Assembly (NCBI GenBank): GCA_035353615.1
Contig: DAOPZY010000002.1
Location: forward strand, 1-64,000
Reading direction: 5' to 3'
Origin: CAXXOK01 sp035353615
GTDB lineage: Bacteria; Bacillota; Clostridia; Christensenellales; Aristaeellaceae
DNA length: 64,000 nucleotides
The notes under the pieces were generated by a model, which was not told where the DNA came from, searched no databases, and was given only the letters and a program-made list of their open reading frames with translations. Both the position numbers and the translations under genes were made by a program. Every line of letters starts with the position of its first letter. Within the stretch, counting starts at the first letter, position 1. Below are positions 6,996-15,217 of the stretch, piece by piece.

Positions 6996-9071
6996 TTACT
7001 GAACATCCACTGCGCAGGTTGTCGCGCTTTCGCTCCACGCGCCCGCTTCGTCCCGCAAAAAAATGCGCACTTTACCGGAATACGGCTCCTGCATATCGGC
7101 TGTTACCTGCCAGAGCAAACCGTCCCCCCGGGGGGTGCCGTATGCCGTGGTGTGCAGGGTGGTGTTCTGCTCCGTTAACAGGAGGATTGCCGACGTTGCC
7201 GTATTGGTTTCCAGCTTAAACACCAACTGAGCCGGCGCTTTCGCCTGTGCCGGATCGACCGAGGCGCTACGCAGTTCCGGCGTGCCAACCTCCGTGGCGG
7301 GCGCGATGGTGGCGGCAACGCCTTCCTTCCCGGCGGGCGATTGCCCAAATACGGAAGGCACCCCACTGTTTGCCGAAGTGGGGAATACGCTTTGCCACAG
7401 CCGCGCCCCAAGCCCGCTCTGGTACAGGGCAAAAGCGACCGCGCCAAGCGCGAGCAGCACAAACAGCGTGTTGCGCAGGATATGCCTGCGTTTTTTAGGG
7501 GCATGGGCTTTGCCCGGTTGCGTAGCCCCAAAAGTAGGCACCGGCACCGGCTCGGCCAATTTGGCGCTGCTAACGGCTTCAAAGCGGCCGCTGTCATCGT
7601 CCAGCAGGTCCGGCGCGGCCGGTTCCGTTGCGGATTGCGCAGGCTCCGCGGCAGCCGTCGGCAGCGCTGGCTCGTTGCCGTAGTACTGCGCCGTTTCATG
7701 CGCGGGCTGATTGACCCCATCGGATCGATACGGGCGGTTCACGGACGCGGAAGAATCACGGAGATACTCTGCGCTTTCCACAGGCGCAATCGTCTGAGGA
7801 TAGGCTGGCGCAACTTCCGAAACCTCGGCGATCGTTCCGGCATCCTGCATGTCCGCCTCGGTTGGGCGGTCCAGATGGGACAGAATGCGCCTACGGCGCA
7901 CCGAATCGTTGCCTAAGGGCAGTTCCGTTTCCGGAACGGCTGTCGCCGCGCGCGCCTGCGCCTCACCGGCGGCATCCGCCCCCGGCCAGCCGGAAGTCCG
8001 CCGCACCAGGGTCGGCGTTTGCGGCCAGGCAACGGGCGGCGCTCCTGCTGCCGGCACGGGCATACCAGCCGACGTGCTGGGCGCAGGCTGAGCCTGCGGG
8101 CTTGCCTGTTGCCGGGTCTGGGTCCACACCCTGCGATGGGGAGTCGCTTCCGGGTTTGCCTCAAAATCCGCCGGTGAACCTGCCTGTGCCGGTTCCGACG
8201 GCTGCCACGCTGGGGTTGGATAGCGTTGGGGTTGCGATTCGCTCCGGAGGCCAGATCCTCCCTGCCCCTGAGGAGGATATCCCGGCCGAGCGTAGCCTTC
8301 CGGCCTGCCGGTCGGGTTGGGCGGCTGTAGCCCGGCAGAGGGTTGCCGGGACACCGGCCCGGTTGGTTGCCCCTGCGGATAACCCTGCCCCGGCAAGCCG
8401 CCCTGCGGCTGGGGGTAACCGGCCGGCATGGGCGTTTGCATATTGCCGGTTGCTGGCCGGTACGCCTGTGCCGGCGCGCCGGGTTGCCACGCGGGAACCG
8501 GCTCATTCTGATAGGGTGCGCTCCCCTGCGGGTGAGCGTAGCTTTGCGGTTGCGGATAACCCTGCCCTGGCATACCGCCCTGAGTTTGCGGGAATGGAAC
8601 AGGCCGGGGGGGCTGCTGTTCGCCCACGGCTTCGCGCCGCGTCTGCGACGGCGCGCCGGGTTGCCACGCGGGCATCGGGTACCCCTGCGCCTGCGGAACG
8701 TTTTGCATTTGTGAATATCCCTGAGCTTGCGGAATATTCTGCGCGGGCGGTATGCTTTGCGCCTGTGGGTAACCTTGCGCCTGTGGATAGCCCTGTGCCT
8801 GCGGGTAACCGGCTGGCGAGCGATCCGCTCTTTGGGGTTGCATGCCGCTTACGGCCGGCGGTTGCGCCTGCGGATCAGCGTTCGGCTGCCGCCCGGTCGG
8901 CGGGGTCGCAGGCAAATCGTGAGCGCTTTGGGTTCGCGCGGGTGGCATGGCGGCAAGCGGCGAGAGCGGCTTCAGGCCGGCGGCGGAAAGCGGACGCAAC
9001 GTGGGTTGCCCGCTTGTATTGACGTGGTTCCACGCCTGTGTTTGCCCGTGCCGATCCTCCCGGTTGTCCAT
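6996..9071 (-). CDS. Pro/Gln-rich single-pass membrane protein of unknown function
   Basis: 691 residues. Residues 1-525 are low-complexity and rich in Pro, Gln, Gly, Ala and Tyr, including a run of GYPQAQ-type repeats around residues 84-127. A basic patch (KKRRH) and one transmembrane helix at about 527-550 follow, then a C-terminal, strand-rich domain of about 140 residues that may be Ig-like and should lie outside the cell. There is no signal peptide, so the long N-terminus is predicted cytoplasmic. The start at 9071 has a GAGGAGGG site 7 nt upstream; a longer open frame upstream is non-coding. The layout resembles the gene at 58366. I do not recognise a function. Confidence 0.8.
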   Translation of the reverse strand: MDNREDRHGQTQAWNHVNTSGQPTLRPLSAAGLKPLSPLAAMPPARTQSAHDLPATPPTGRQPNADPQAQPPAVSGMQPQRADRSPAGYPQAQGYPQAQGYPQAQSIPPAQNIPQAQGYSQMQNVPQAQGYPMPAWQPGAPSQTRREAVGEQQPPRPVPFPQTQGGMPGQGYPQPQSYAHPQGSAPYQNEPVPAWQPGAPAQAYRPATGNMQTPMPAGYPQPQGGLPGQGYPQGQPTGPVSRQPSAGLQPPNPTGRPEGYARPGYPPQGQGGSGLRSESQPQRYPTPAWQPSEPAQAGSPADFEANPEATPHRRVWTQTRQQASPQAQPAPSTSAGMPVPAAGAPPVAWPQTPTLVRRTSGWPGADAAGEAQARAATAVPETELPLGNDSVRRRRILSHLDRPTEADMQDAGTIAEVSEVAPAYPQTIAPVESAEYLRDSSASVNRPYRSDGVNQPAHETAQYYGNEPALPTAAAEPAQSATEPAAPDLLDDDSGRFEAVSSAKLAEPVPVPTFGATQPGKAHAPKKRRHILRNTLFVLLALGAVAFALYQSGLGARLWQSVFPTSANSGVPSVFGQSPAGKEGVAATIAPATEVGTPELRSASVDPAQAKAPAQLVFKLETNTATSAILLLTEQNTTLHTTAYGTPRGDGLLWQVTADMQEPYSGKVRIFLRDEAGAWSESATTCAVDVQ

Positions 9072-9119
9072 AGCGCGCCCTCCTCTTGCCGATCGGTTGC
9101 ATAACGATCTGTTGCGCTC

Positions 9120-9148
9120 ATTATAGCATGGGAAGCCGAGATTGTACA
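9120..9148 (-). promoter_or_regulatory. Promoter of the Pro/Gln-rich membrane protein gene
   Basis: Minus strand -35 TGTACA (9143-9148), 17-bp spacer, -10 TATAAT (9120-9125). Confidence 0.65.
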
Positions 9149-9401
9149 TTCCACAATGCCTGGCGGTTCGCTCTGCGATCGCTTGCCGTGTTCTTTCACA
9201 TGGCCGGGAATGCTTTATCGTTGCAGGGTCGGATGCGCCCTCCCTTCCCGCCGCATCGACAGGCCGCCGCGGGGGCAATCGCTGAGGGCGTGCGGGTGCA
9301 AACGCCTCCCGCGCTGTTTGTGCAAAAAGAAAACATCGGCGAATGCAGCCCAAACCCAAGCGGTTCCGGCACTTTGGAAGCGATCCGCCGCCAACCCGGC
9401 A

Positions 9402-9430
9402 TTGACAACCCTCCCCCCATCGCTTATGAT
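9402..9430 (+). promoter_or_regulatory. Promoter of the 2-oxoacid oxidoreductase operon
   Basis: -35 TTGACA (9402-9407), 17-bp spacer, -10 TATGAT (9425-9430), about 60 nt ahead of the first gene. The 250 bp between this and the divergent promoter at 9148 show no gene. Confidence 0.8.
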
Positions 9431-9491
9431 TAAGGGTAAGTCACGTGGGTTTACGGCAGGGTAAACCGCGTACGGAAAAGGAGGCTGAACC

Positions 9492-9698
9492 ATGGCAACA
9501 GTTACCGTAAACGAGGATGTTTGCAAAGGCTGCGGACTATGCGTAGACGCGTGCCCCAAAAAGATCATGGCGTTGGATACGTCCCACATCAATAAAAAAG
9601 GGTACCACACCGCCCACTGCATCAACATGGAAGCGTGCATCGGCTGCGCGTTTTGCGCCACCATGTGCCCGGATGTGGCCATCACGGTAGAGAAATAA
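9492..9698 (+). CDS. 2 x [4Fe-4S] ferredoxin subunit of a 2-oxoacid oxidoreductase
   Basis: 68 residues with two complete cluster motifs, CKGCGLCVDACP and CIGCAFCATMCP. This is the delta-type subunit that carries electrons from the thiamine-diphosphate centre to external ferredoxin. An AAGGAGG site precedes the ATG. First gene of a four-gene operon (ferredoxin, alpha, beta, gamma), an order typical of 2-oxoglutarate or branched-chain ketoacid enzymes (Kor/Vor) in anaerobes. The substrate cannot be read from the sequence. Confidence 0.93.
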   Translation: MATVTVNEDVCKGCGLCVDACPKKIMALDTSHINKKGYHTAHCINMEACIGCAFCATMCPDVAITVEK

Positions 9699-9802
9699 CC
9701 GTTTCGCGCGCGGCGGTTCCGAGGCCTGCCCGGGCCTGAGCAACCATCCGGCGCGAAATTGGGATAACGACCGGCCCCAACCGGCCAGAAGGGAATGACC
9801 TC

Positions 9803-11452
9803 ATGAAAAAACTCATGAAAGGCAACGAGGCGATTGCCGAAGCCGCCATTCAGGCGGGATGCCGCTTCTTTTTCGGCTATCCCATCACGCCGCAGAACCA
9901 GATCCCGGAGTACATGAGCAAGCGGTTGCCGCAGGAGGGCGGGTGCTTCCTACAGGCGGAAAGCGAGGTAGCCGCCATCAATATGGTTTATGGCGCGGGC
10001 GGCTCGGGCGCGCGCGTGATGACCAGTTCCTCCAGCCCCGGGATCAGCTTAAAGCAGGAGGGCATCAGCTACATCGTGGGCGCGGAAGTGCCCTGCGTAA
10101 TTGTGAACATGGTTCGCGGCGGCCCCGGCCTCGGCTCCATTCAGCCGGCGCAGAGCGATTACTATCAGTCCACCCGGGGCGGCGGCCATGGGGATTACCG
10201 CATGTGCGTGCTGGCTCCCGGCAGCGTGCAGGAAGCTGTGAACCTGACGCAGGAAGCTTTCGACATTGCCGACCGGTACCGCAACCCCGTGATTGTGCTG
10301 GGCGACGGCCTCATCGGCCAGATGATGGAACCGGTGGATATGGACGAGGCGGCTCACCGTGCGCCAGCTGCGGACTTAAAAGAAAAGAATTGGGCGGCGG
10401 ATGGCCACATCCCCACGGAGGACAGCCCCCGCGCCATTATCAACAGCCTGTTTATCGATCCGCAGGTGCTGGAAACCCATAACCTGCATTTGCAGGCCAA
10501 ATATGACCTGATTGCGAAAAACGAGTGCCGTTGGCAGGAAGAGCAGCTGGCCGACGCGGAGATTGTTCTGGTTGCATATGGCACCACCAGCCGGATCGCG
10601 CGCAGCGCCATGCGCAAATGCCGCGAACGGGGCATCAAGGTGGGTCTGCTCCGCCCCATCACCCTCTGGCCTTTCCCGGAAGCAGCCATCCGCAAAACGC
10701 TGGCAACCGCCAAGAACTATCTTGTGCTGGAAATGAGCATGGGCCAGATGGTGGACGACGTGCGCCTGGCCGTCAACGGCGAGCGTCCCGTACACTTCTA
10801 CGGCCACACGGGCGGCATGGTGCCCACCGTGGCGGAAATGGTATCGCAGATTGAAAAGCTGGCGGGGGTGGCTCCCTTACATGACGAGTCCTGCGTGTTC
10901 GACTTTGGCAAAGCCATGGACGAAGCCGCCAAGAAGCTTGGCGAAATTGCCGACACCGTGGGGCGCAAGCTGGACGAAGCCGGAAAGAAGGCGCATGAAG
11001 CGATGACCAGCCCCGACGTGAAGGACAAAGCGCAGGAAGCCGCTGACAAGGTGACCGCAGCCGCCGATACCGTGGGCCAAAAGCTGGAAGAAGCCGGCCA
11101 AAAGGTGAACGAAGCGCTCAATAGCCCGGAACTGAAGCAGAAGGCGCAGGAAGCCGCGGAGCGGATCGATAGCGCAGCCGAGACCGTGGGCCAAAAGCTG
11201 GACGAAGCCGGCCAAAAGGTGAGCGACGCGGTCAACAGCCCGGAGTTTCAGCAAAAGGCGCAGGATGTGGGCAAACAGGTCAGCGATTTTGCCACCCGAA
11301 CCGCCGAAACCGTAACCAAGGGCATGACTGGGATTCTGGGCGCCATTGGCAAGGCGTTTGAGAGCGTCCAGAAGGATTTGAAGGATATCGAAGCCCAGCA
11401 GAAGGCCAAGGACGAAAAGCCCTCGGACCCGAGCGGCAAGGAGGGCGAATAA
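9803..11452 (+). CDS. 2-oxoacid:ferredoxin oxidoreductase alpha subunit with a helical repeat tail
   Basis: 549 residues. Residues 1 to about 355 are a normal KorA/VorB alpha subunit (AIAEAAIQAGCRFFFGYPIT near the N-terminus; VAYGTTSRIARSAM and VGLLRPITLWPFP in domain II). The family usually ends there. A further ~195 residues follow, including three exact-length 38-residue repeats at 383-420, 421-458 and 459-496 with the pattern A(D/E)TVGxKL(D/E)EAGxK...SP...KAQ. They are Ala/Lys/Glu-rich amphipathic helices resembling LEA, phasin or YtxH-like sequences. The reading frame is continuous into the next gene 1 nt later, so the tail is a genuine part of the protein. It may mediate oligomerisation or membrane association; this is inference. 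Confidence 0.9.
   Translation: MKKLMKGNEAIAEAAIQAGCRFFFGYPITPQNQIPEYMSKRLPQEGGCFLQAESEVAAINMVYGAGGSGARVMTSSSSPGISLKQEGISYIVGAEVPCVIVNMVRGGPGLGSIQPAQSDYYQSTRGGGHGDYRMCVLAPGSVQEAVNLTQEAFDIADRYRNPVIVLGDGLIGQMMEPVDMDEAAHRAPAADLKEKNWAADGHIPTEDSPRAIINSLFIDPQVLETHNLHLQAKYDLIAKNECRWQEEQLADAEIVLVAYGTTSRIARSAMRKCRERGIKVGLLRPITLWPFPEAAIRKTLATAKNYLVLEMSMGQMVDDVRLAVNGERPVHFYGHTGGMVPTVAEMVSQIEKLAGVAPLHDESCVFDFGKAMDEAAKKLGEIADTVGRKLDEAGKKAHEAMTSPDVKDKAQEAADKVTAAADTVGQKLEEAGQKVNEALNSPELKQKAQEAAERIDSAAETVGQKLDEAGQKVSDAVNSPEFQQKAQDVGKQVSDFATRTAETVTKGMTGILGAIGKAFESVQKDLKDIEAQQKAKDEKPSDPSGKEGE
10949..11290 (+). repeat. Three 114-bp in-frame repeats within the alpha subunit gene
   Basis: Units at 10949-11062, 11063-11176 and 11177-11290 encode 38 residues each. 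Units two and three are closest to each other, suggesting stepwise duplication. Confidence 0.9.
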
Positions 11453-11453
11453 G

Positions 11454-12224
11454 ATGGCGGTTGTGTTTCAGAAAACGAAGCTCCTGACCGATAAGCCGTT
11501 CCATTACTGTCCCGGTTGCACGCACGGCATTATCCACCGCCTGGTGGCCGAAGCGCTGGACGAGCTGGCCATCGGTGAAACCGCCATCGGCGTTGCGCCG
11601 GTGGGCTGCGCGGTTTTTGCCTACGATTATTTCAACTGCGATATGATGGAAGCCGCTCACGGCCGCGCGCCTGCAGTAGCCACCGGCATCAAGCGCGTGT
11701 GCCCGGACAAGGCGGTGTTCACCTATCAGGGCGACGGCGACCTTGCCTCCATCGGCACGGCGGAAATTATCCACGCGGCCACCCGCGGCGAAAAGATCAC
11801 CACGATTTTTGTGAATAACGCCATTTACGGCATGACCGGCGGACAAATGGCGCCCACGACCCTGCCCGGGCAGGTGACCACCACCAGCCCTTATGGCCGC
11901 GACGTAAACCACTGCGGCTGGCCGGTGCGCGTGAGCGAAATGCTGGCCACGCTCAACGGCCCCGCCTACATTGAGCGGGTGAGCGTGCACGACGTGCCCC
12001 ACATCAAAAAAGCCAAAGCCGCCATCAAGAAGGCTTTCCAGCTGCAAATGGAAGGGAAGGGCTTCACGATGGTCGAGGTGCTTTCCACCTGCCCCACCAA
12101 CTGGGGGCAGACCCCGCAGGAAGCGCTCAAGTGGCTGCAGGACAGCATGATCCCGACCTATCCGCTGGGCGTGTATAAAGACATTACCGCGCAGCCCGCG
12201 GCCGCGGAAGGGGGCGCTCAATAA
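11454..12224 (+). CDS. 2-oxoacid:ferredoxin oxidoreductase beta subunit (thiamine-diphosphate binding)
   Basis: 256 residues. Contains YCPGCTHGI near the N-terminus and the thiamine diphosphate motif GDGDLASIG...VNNAIYGMTGGQMAP. This subunit binds thiamine diphosphate and decarboxylates the 2-oxoacid, passing electrons through the ferredoxin subunit and forming an acyl-CoA. The start is 1 nt after the alpha stop, and the stop shares a base with the gamma start, so translation of the three is coupled. Length is normal for Kor/Vor beta. Confidence 0.93.
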   Translation: MAVVFQKTKLLTDKPFHYCPGCTHGIIHRLVAEALDELAIGETAIGVAPVGCAVFAYDYFNCDMMEAAHGRAPAVATGIKRVCPDKAVFTYQGDGDLASIGTAEIIHAATRGEKITTIFVNNAIYGMTGGQMAPTTLPGQVTTTSPYGRDVNHCGWPVRVSEMLATLNGPAYIERVSVHDVPHIKKAKAAIKKAFQLQMEGKGFTMVEVLSTCPTNWGQTPQEALKWLQDSMIPTYPLGVYKDITAQPAAAEGGAQ

Positions 12225-12760
12225 TGGAAAAGCAATACCTGATCGCAGGCTTCGGCGGGCAAGGCGTGCTGCTGATCGGCCAGCTGATTGCCAAGGCCGC
12301 TATGATGGAAGGGCGCGAGGTAAGCTGGATGCCCAGCTACGGCCCGGAAATGCGCGGCGGCGAAGCAAACTGCGCCGTCGTTATCAGCGACGAGGCCATC
12401 GGCAGCCCGCTGGTGAGCGAGCCGCCGGTGCTGATTGCCATGAACAAGCCCAGCCTGATTAAGTTTATGCCCAAAATGGCCTGTGGCGGCACGCTGATTT
12501 ACAACTCCTCCCTGATTGAAGGGGTCCCCCTGCGCGATGATATCAAAGTGCTGGCCGTGCCCTGCAACGAGCTGGCCGCCAAGCTTGGCAACGATCGGGT
12601 TGCCAATATGGTAATGCTCGGCGCGATTCAGCAGGCCACCGGCGCCTGCACGGATGAAAGCATCCACGCCACCCTTGCCGATTGGCTGGGCGAAAAGAAA
12701 GCCGCGTTGGTCGCCATCAACGAGCAGGCGGTGGAGGAAGGTCGCGCCCTCGCGCGCTGA
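12224..12760 (+). CDS. 2-oxoacid:ferredoxin oxidoreductase gamma subunit
   Basis: 178 residues starting MEKQYLIAGFGGQGVLLIGQ, the hallmark of the KorC/VorC gamma domain that binds CoA-related groups at the subunit interface, followed by SYGPEMRGGEANCAVVISD, also conserved. Last gene of the operon, overlapping the beta stop by one base. No strong terminator was found directly after it. Confidence 0.93.
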   Translation: MEKQYLIAGFGGQGVLLIGQLIAKAAMMEGREVSWMPSYGPEMRGGEANCAVVISDEAIGSPLVSEPPVLIAMNKPSLIKFMPKMACGGTLIYNSSLIEGVPLRDDIKVLAVPCNELAAKLGNDRVANMVMLGAIQQATGACTDESIHATLADWLGEKKAALVAINEQAVEEGRALAR

Positions 12761-13115
12761 CCGCCGACGCCCGTCGCTTCAAGCCGATTTCCCCCTCGGC
12801 GCAATCATGGGTTCGGGATTCGCTCTCGCTGTGTGATGCAAGCCTCCGCCGCAATGGCGCGGGGCATCCGCGCAAGGGCAAATTGCCAACCTTCGTCCGG
12901 CAGGCGCTCCGCGCCGCCCGCGCCGCTTTTGCAGGCGGCGCGGAACCTGCCGGCATCTGTCCGCAGGCGATCTGGAAAGCGTTTTGTTTTTCATCGGTTC
13001 TCGTTGGATGGAGCCGGGCGGGCAACCGCCGTCGGTTCCTTTTTTCGGGCCTGTGCGCAGGCTGGCCGCAGTGGCCGCGTGTTGATGATCCTTTTGTAAA
13101 GAACGCATTTTCCGC
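12761..13115. other. Intergenic region, no gene recognised
   Basis: GC-rich sequence between the oxidoreductase operon and the antiporter promoter. Several long open frames overlap here on both strands, but none has a ribosome site or recognisable content. Confidence 0.4.
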
Positions 13116-13144
13116 TTGCATCCACGGTAAGCATATGATAGAAT
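13116..13144 (+). promoter_or_regulatory. Promoter of the antiporter gene
   Basis: -35 TTGCAT (13116-13121), 17-bp spacer, -10 TAGAAT (13139-13144). It would give a leader of about 335 nt. Confidence 0.5.
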
Positions 13145-13157
13145 TGGCGCGGCCTGA

Positions 13158-13171
13158 AATTGTATACAATT
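13158..13171. promoter_or_regulatory. Perfect palindrome, GntR-like operator candidate
   Basis: AATTGTATACAATT is a perfect 14-bp palindrome just downstream of the expected transcription start. The core TTGTATACAA resembles operators of FadR-type GntR repressors. No GntR gene is in the window. Confidence 0.45.
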
Positions 13172-13184
13172 CAACGGACTGTGC

Positions 13185-13234
13185 GGCGCGTGGAAACCCT
13201 TATGGAAAAGGCCTCCAGCTTTTTACCACGCGCC
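13185..13234 (+). other. Leader hairpin upstream of the antiporter
   Basis: Nine-base perfect arms GGCGCGTGG (13185-13193) and CCACGCGCC (13226-13234) with an inner AAAAG/CTTTT pairing. No T-tract follows, so it is not a plain terminator. Confidence 0.5.
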
Positions 13235-13487
13235 TTGCCTGCCATTTGCACCGCCCTGCCCGCTCGCGTGCCCGGCATATCCGGCGCGTTGCAGGAGCCT
13301 CAGCGGCGAAACGTACAGCGGATAGCCATTTTACGGCGCAGTTTCTTTTACCGCGCCGCAACAGCCGCCCGATAGCAGTCCGCGCCCCATCCAAGGCGGC
13401 ATCCCGGCAGCGCCGCGCGTGCCCGGATACCGGTTCAAGGTTCCCGTTTCCCGCACGGCGCCAAAATGAGTGGATAGGAGTATTACG

Positions 13488-14807
13488 ATGTTATCTTACC
13501 ATTATCTGTTGGATATCGCGCTGATCCTTTTAAGCACAAAACTTTTTGGTCTGTTTACCCGGCGGATGCACATGCCCCAGGTGGTGGGCGCGCTGCTCGC
13601 GGGCGTTGTGCTTGGCCCCGCCGCCCTCAACATCCTTCATGAAACCGATTTTATCAAACAGGTAGCGGAACTCGGCGTGATTGTGCTGATGTTCAACGCC
13701 GGCCTGGAAACGAACATCACCGAGCTGCGCAAGGCCGGGAAAGCGTCCTTCGTGATCGCGCTGATCGGCGTGCTGGTTCCGCTGGCGGGCGGCTTCATTG
13801 TCGCATACTTCTTCAACCGCGGCGATCTTGTACAGGGCAACACCAGCGTGTTTCTGCAAAACATGTTTATCGGCGTCATCCTCACGGCGACCTCCGTCAG
13901 CATCAGCGTGGAAACCCTCAAGGAGCTGGGCAAGCTGGACACCCGCGCCGGCAGCGCGATCCTTGGCGCCGCGCTGATTGACGATATCATGGGCATTATC
14001 GCGCTCACGGTCATCACAAGCTTTGCGGACGCGAGCATCAACATCTGGATTGTGCTGCTCAAGATTGTTCTGTTCTTCGTTTTTGTGGCCGGCGTCGGCT
14101 TTGCGTTTTACAAAATGTTTACCTACGCGGTTCAGAAGAATGGCCGGGATTTGCGCCGGTACGTGATTGTCGCCTTTGTGTTCTGCCTGTTGCTCTCCTT
14201 TTGCGCGGAACGTTTCTTCGGCGTTGCGGATATCACGGGCGCGTATTTTGCGGGGCTGATTATCTGCAACACGCAAAAATCCAAATATATCGCCTCGCGC
14301 TTTGAAACGCTATCTTACATTCTGCTTTCGCCGATCTTCTTTGCCAGCATCGGCTTGTCGGTGACGCTGCCGAGCATGTCGGCCAACATCATTTGGTTCT
14401 CGGTGCTGCTGCTGATCATCGCCATCATCACCAAAATTGTGGGCTGCGGCCTTGGCGCAAAGCTGTGCCGGTACAGCAACAGCGAATCCATGCAAATCGG
14501 CGTTGGCATGATCTCGCGCGGCGAGGTGGCGCTGATTGTTGCCAACAAGGGCAGCGCCATGGGCATCATGAGCAGCGTGTTCTTTGGCCCGACCATCATC
14601 ATCGTGATTGTGACCACCATCATTACCCCCATTTTGCTCAAGATTGTTTTCAGCAAGGAGAAACATCTTGCCGTGCCGGAGGGCAGTTACGACAGCGAGC
14701 TGGTTCGCTCGTTCAACGAGTCCGAGCAGCTTGAAATGATGGAGCAGCAGATGAGCGAGAATGCCGACTCGATTGAGTGCAAAGTGGTCCCGAAGAAAGA
14801 CAAGTAA
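13488..14807 (+). CDS. CPA2-type cation:proton antiporter
   Basis: 439 residues with about 12 hydrophobic segments (Na_H_Exchanger family, PF00999). Conserved features include MPQVVGALLAGVVLGPA near the N-terminus and the adjacent acidic pair D165-D166 in GAALIDDIMG, which carries the exchanged cation and proton in electrogenic members. A charged cytoplasmic tail of about 50 residues follows; there is no TrkA-N domain. The ATG at 13488 has AGGAG 7 nt upstream; an upstream in-frame GTG is not preferred. It exchanges Na+ or K+ for protons across the membrane; which cation is unknown. A terminator follows. Confidence 0.9.
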   Translation: MLSYHYLLDIALILLSTKLFGLFTRRMHMPQVVGALLAGVVLGPAALNILHETDFIKQVAELGVIVLMFNAGLETNITELRKAGKASFVIALIGVLVPLAGGFIVAYFFNRGDLVQGNTSVFLQNMFIGVILTATSVSISVETLKELGKLDTRAGSAILGAALIDDIMGIIALTVITSFADASINIWIVLLKIVLFFVFVAGVGFAFYKMFTYAVQKNGRDLRRYVIVAFVFCLLLSFCAERFFGVADITGAYFAGLIICNTQKSKYIASRFETLSYILLSPIFFASIGLSVTLPSMSANIIWFSVLLLIIAIITKIVGCGLGAKLCRYSNSESMQIGVGMISRGEVALIVANKGSAMGIMSSVFFGPTIIIVIVTTIITPILLKIVFSKEKHLAVPEGSYDSELVRSFNESEQLEMMEQQMSENADSIECKVVPKKDK

Positions 14808-14827
14808 GCTGAACTGAAGTTCATTGA

Positions 14828-14863
14828 AAACGGCGCGGGGCTTGATAGCCTGCGCCGTTTTTG
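14828..14863 (+). terminator. Intrinsic terminator of the antiporter gene
   Basis: AAAACGGCGC and GCGCCGTTTTT arms with a 15-nt loop, ending in a T run. Confidence 0.9.
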
Positions 14864-14978
14864 TTGGGTTAACCCCCGCCCGCAGCGGAGGCGGCATGCC
14901 AGCCTTCGCCAGCCCTTGTGTTCCGAAAGTTCGGAGTCATGTACACTCAGCGAAACGGCAGATACGTTTGGGGGATAC

Positions 14979-15018
14979 GATCAAGCGGCGCAGGGTTGTA
15001 ATCCTGCGCCGCTTGATC
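14979..15018. other. Perfect 16-bp inverted repeat
   Basis: Arms at 14979-14994 and 15003-15018 (GATCAAGCGGCGCAGG and its complement) with an 8-nt loop. No T-tract on either strand. It lies between the antiporter terminator and repeat A copy, beyond the 3' end of the sugar transporter operon. Confidence 0.85.
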
Positions 15019-15034
15019 ATCGTACCCATGCGCC

Positions 15035-15184
15035 TGTGCCGCTCGCCTCATAGCTCTTCGGGCTGTTCGCTCGCTTGAAGATGAGTGCTGCGGCATGGGG
15101 CGCTGCCCCAAACCCCGGCATAGGGCTTCGCCCCTGCATCCCAAAAGGGCTTTGCCCTTGACCCATCTCCGCTGCGGCGGGGGA
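15035..15184. repeat. Solo copy of repeat family A
   Basis: Carries GCTCGCCTCATAGCTC, GGGCTGTTCGCTCGCTT, the CCCCAAACCCCGG block and the terminal AAGGGCTTTGCCCTT...GCTGCGGCGGGGG module. It ends 34 bp from the stop codon of the permease gene at 15218, oriented as the other copies next to minus-strand genes. Confidence 0.85.
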
Positions 15185-15217
15185 TGGACGCGAGCGACTG
15201 ACTTCAACCGTTTTCCG

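Noticed and set aside
12682..13524. 280-residue plus-strand open frame across the intergenic region
   Set aside because: Begins inside the gamma-subunit gene in another frame and runs through a promoter into the antiporter gene.
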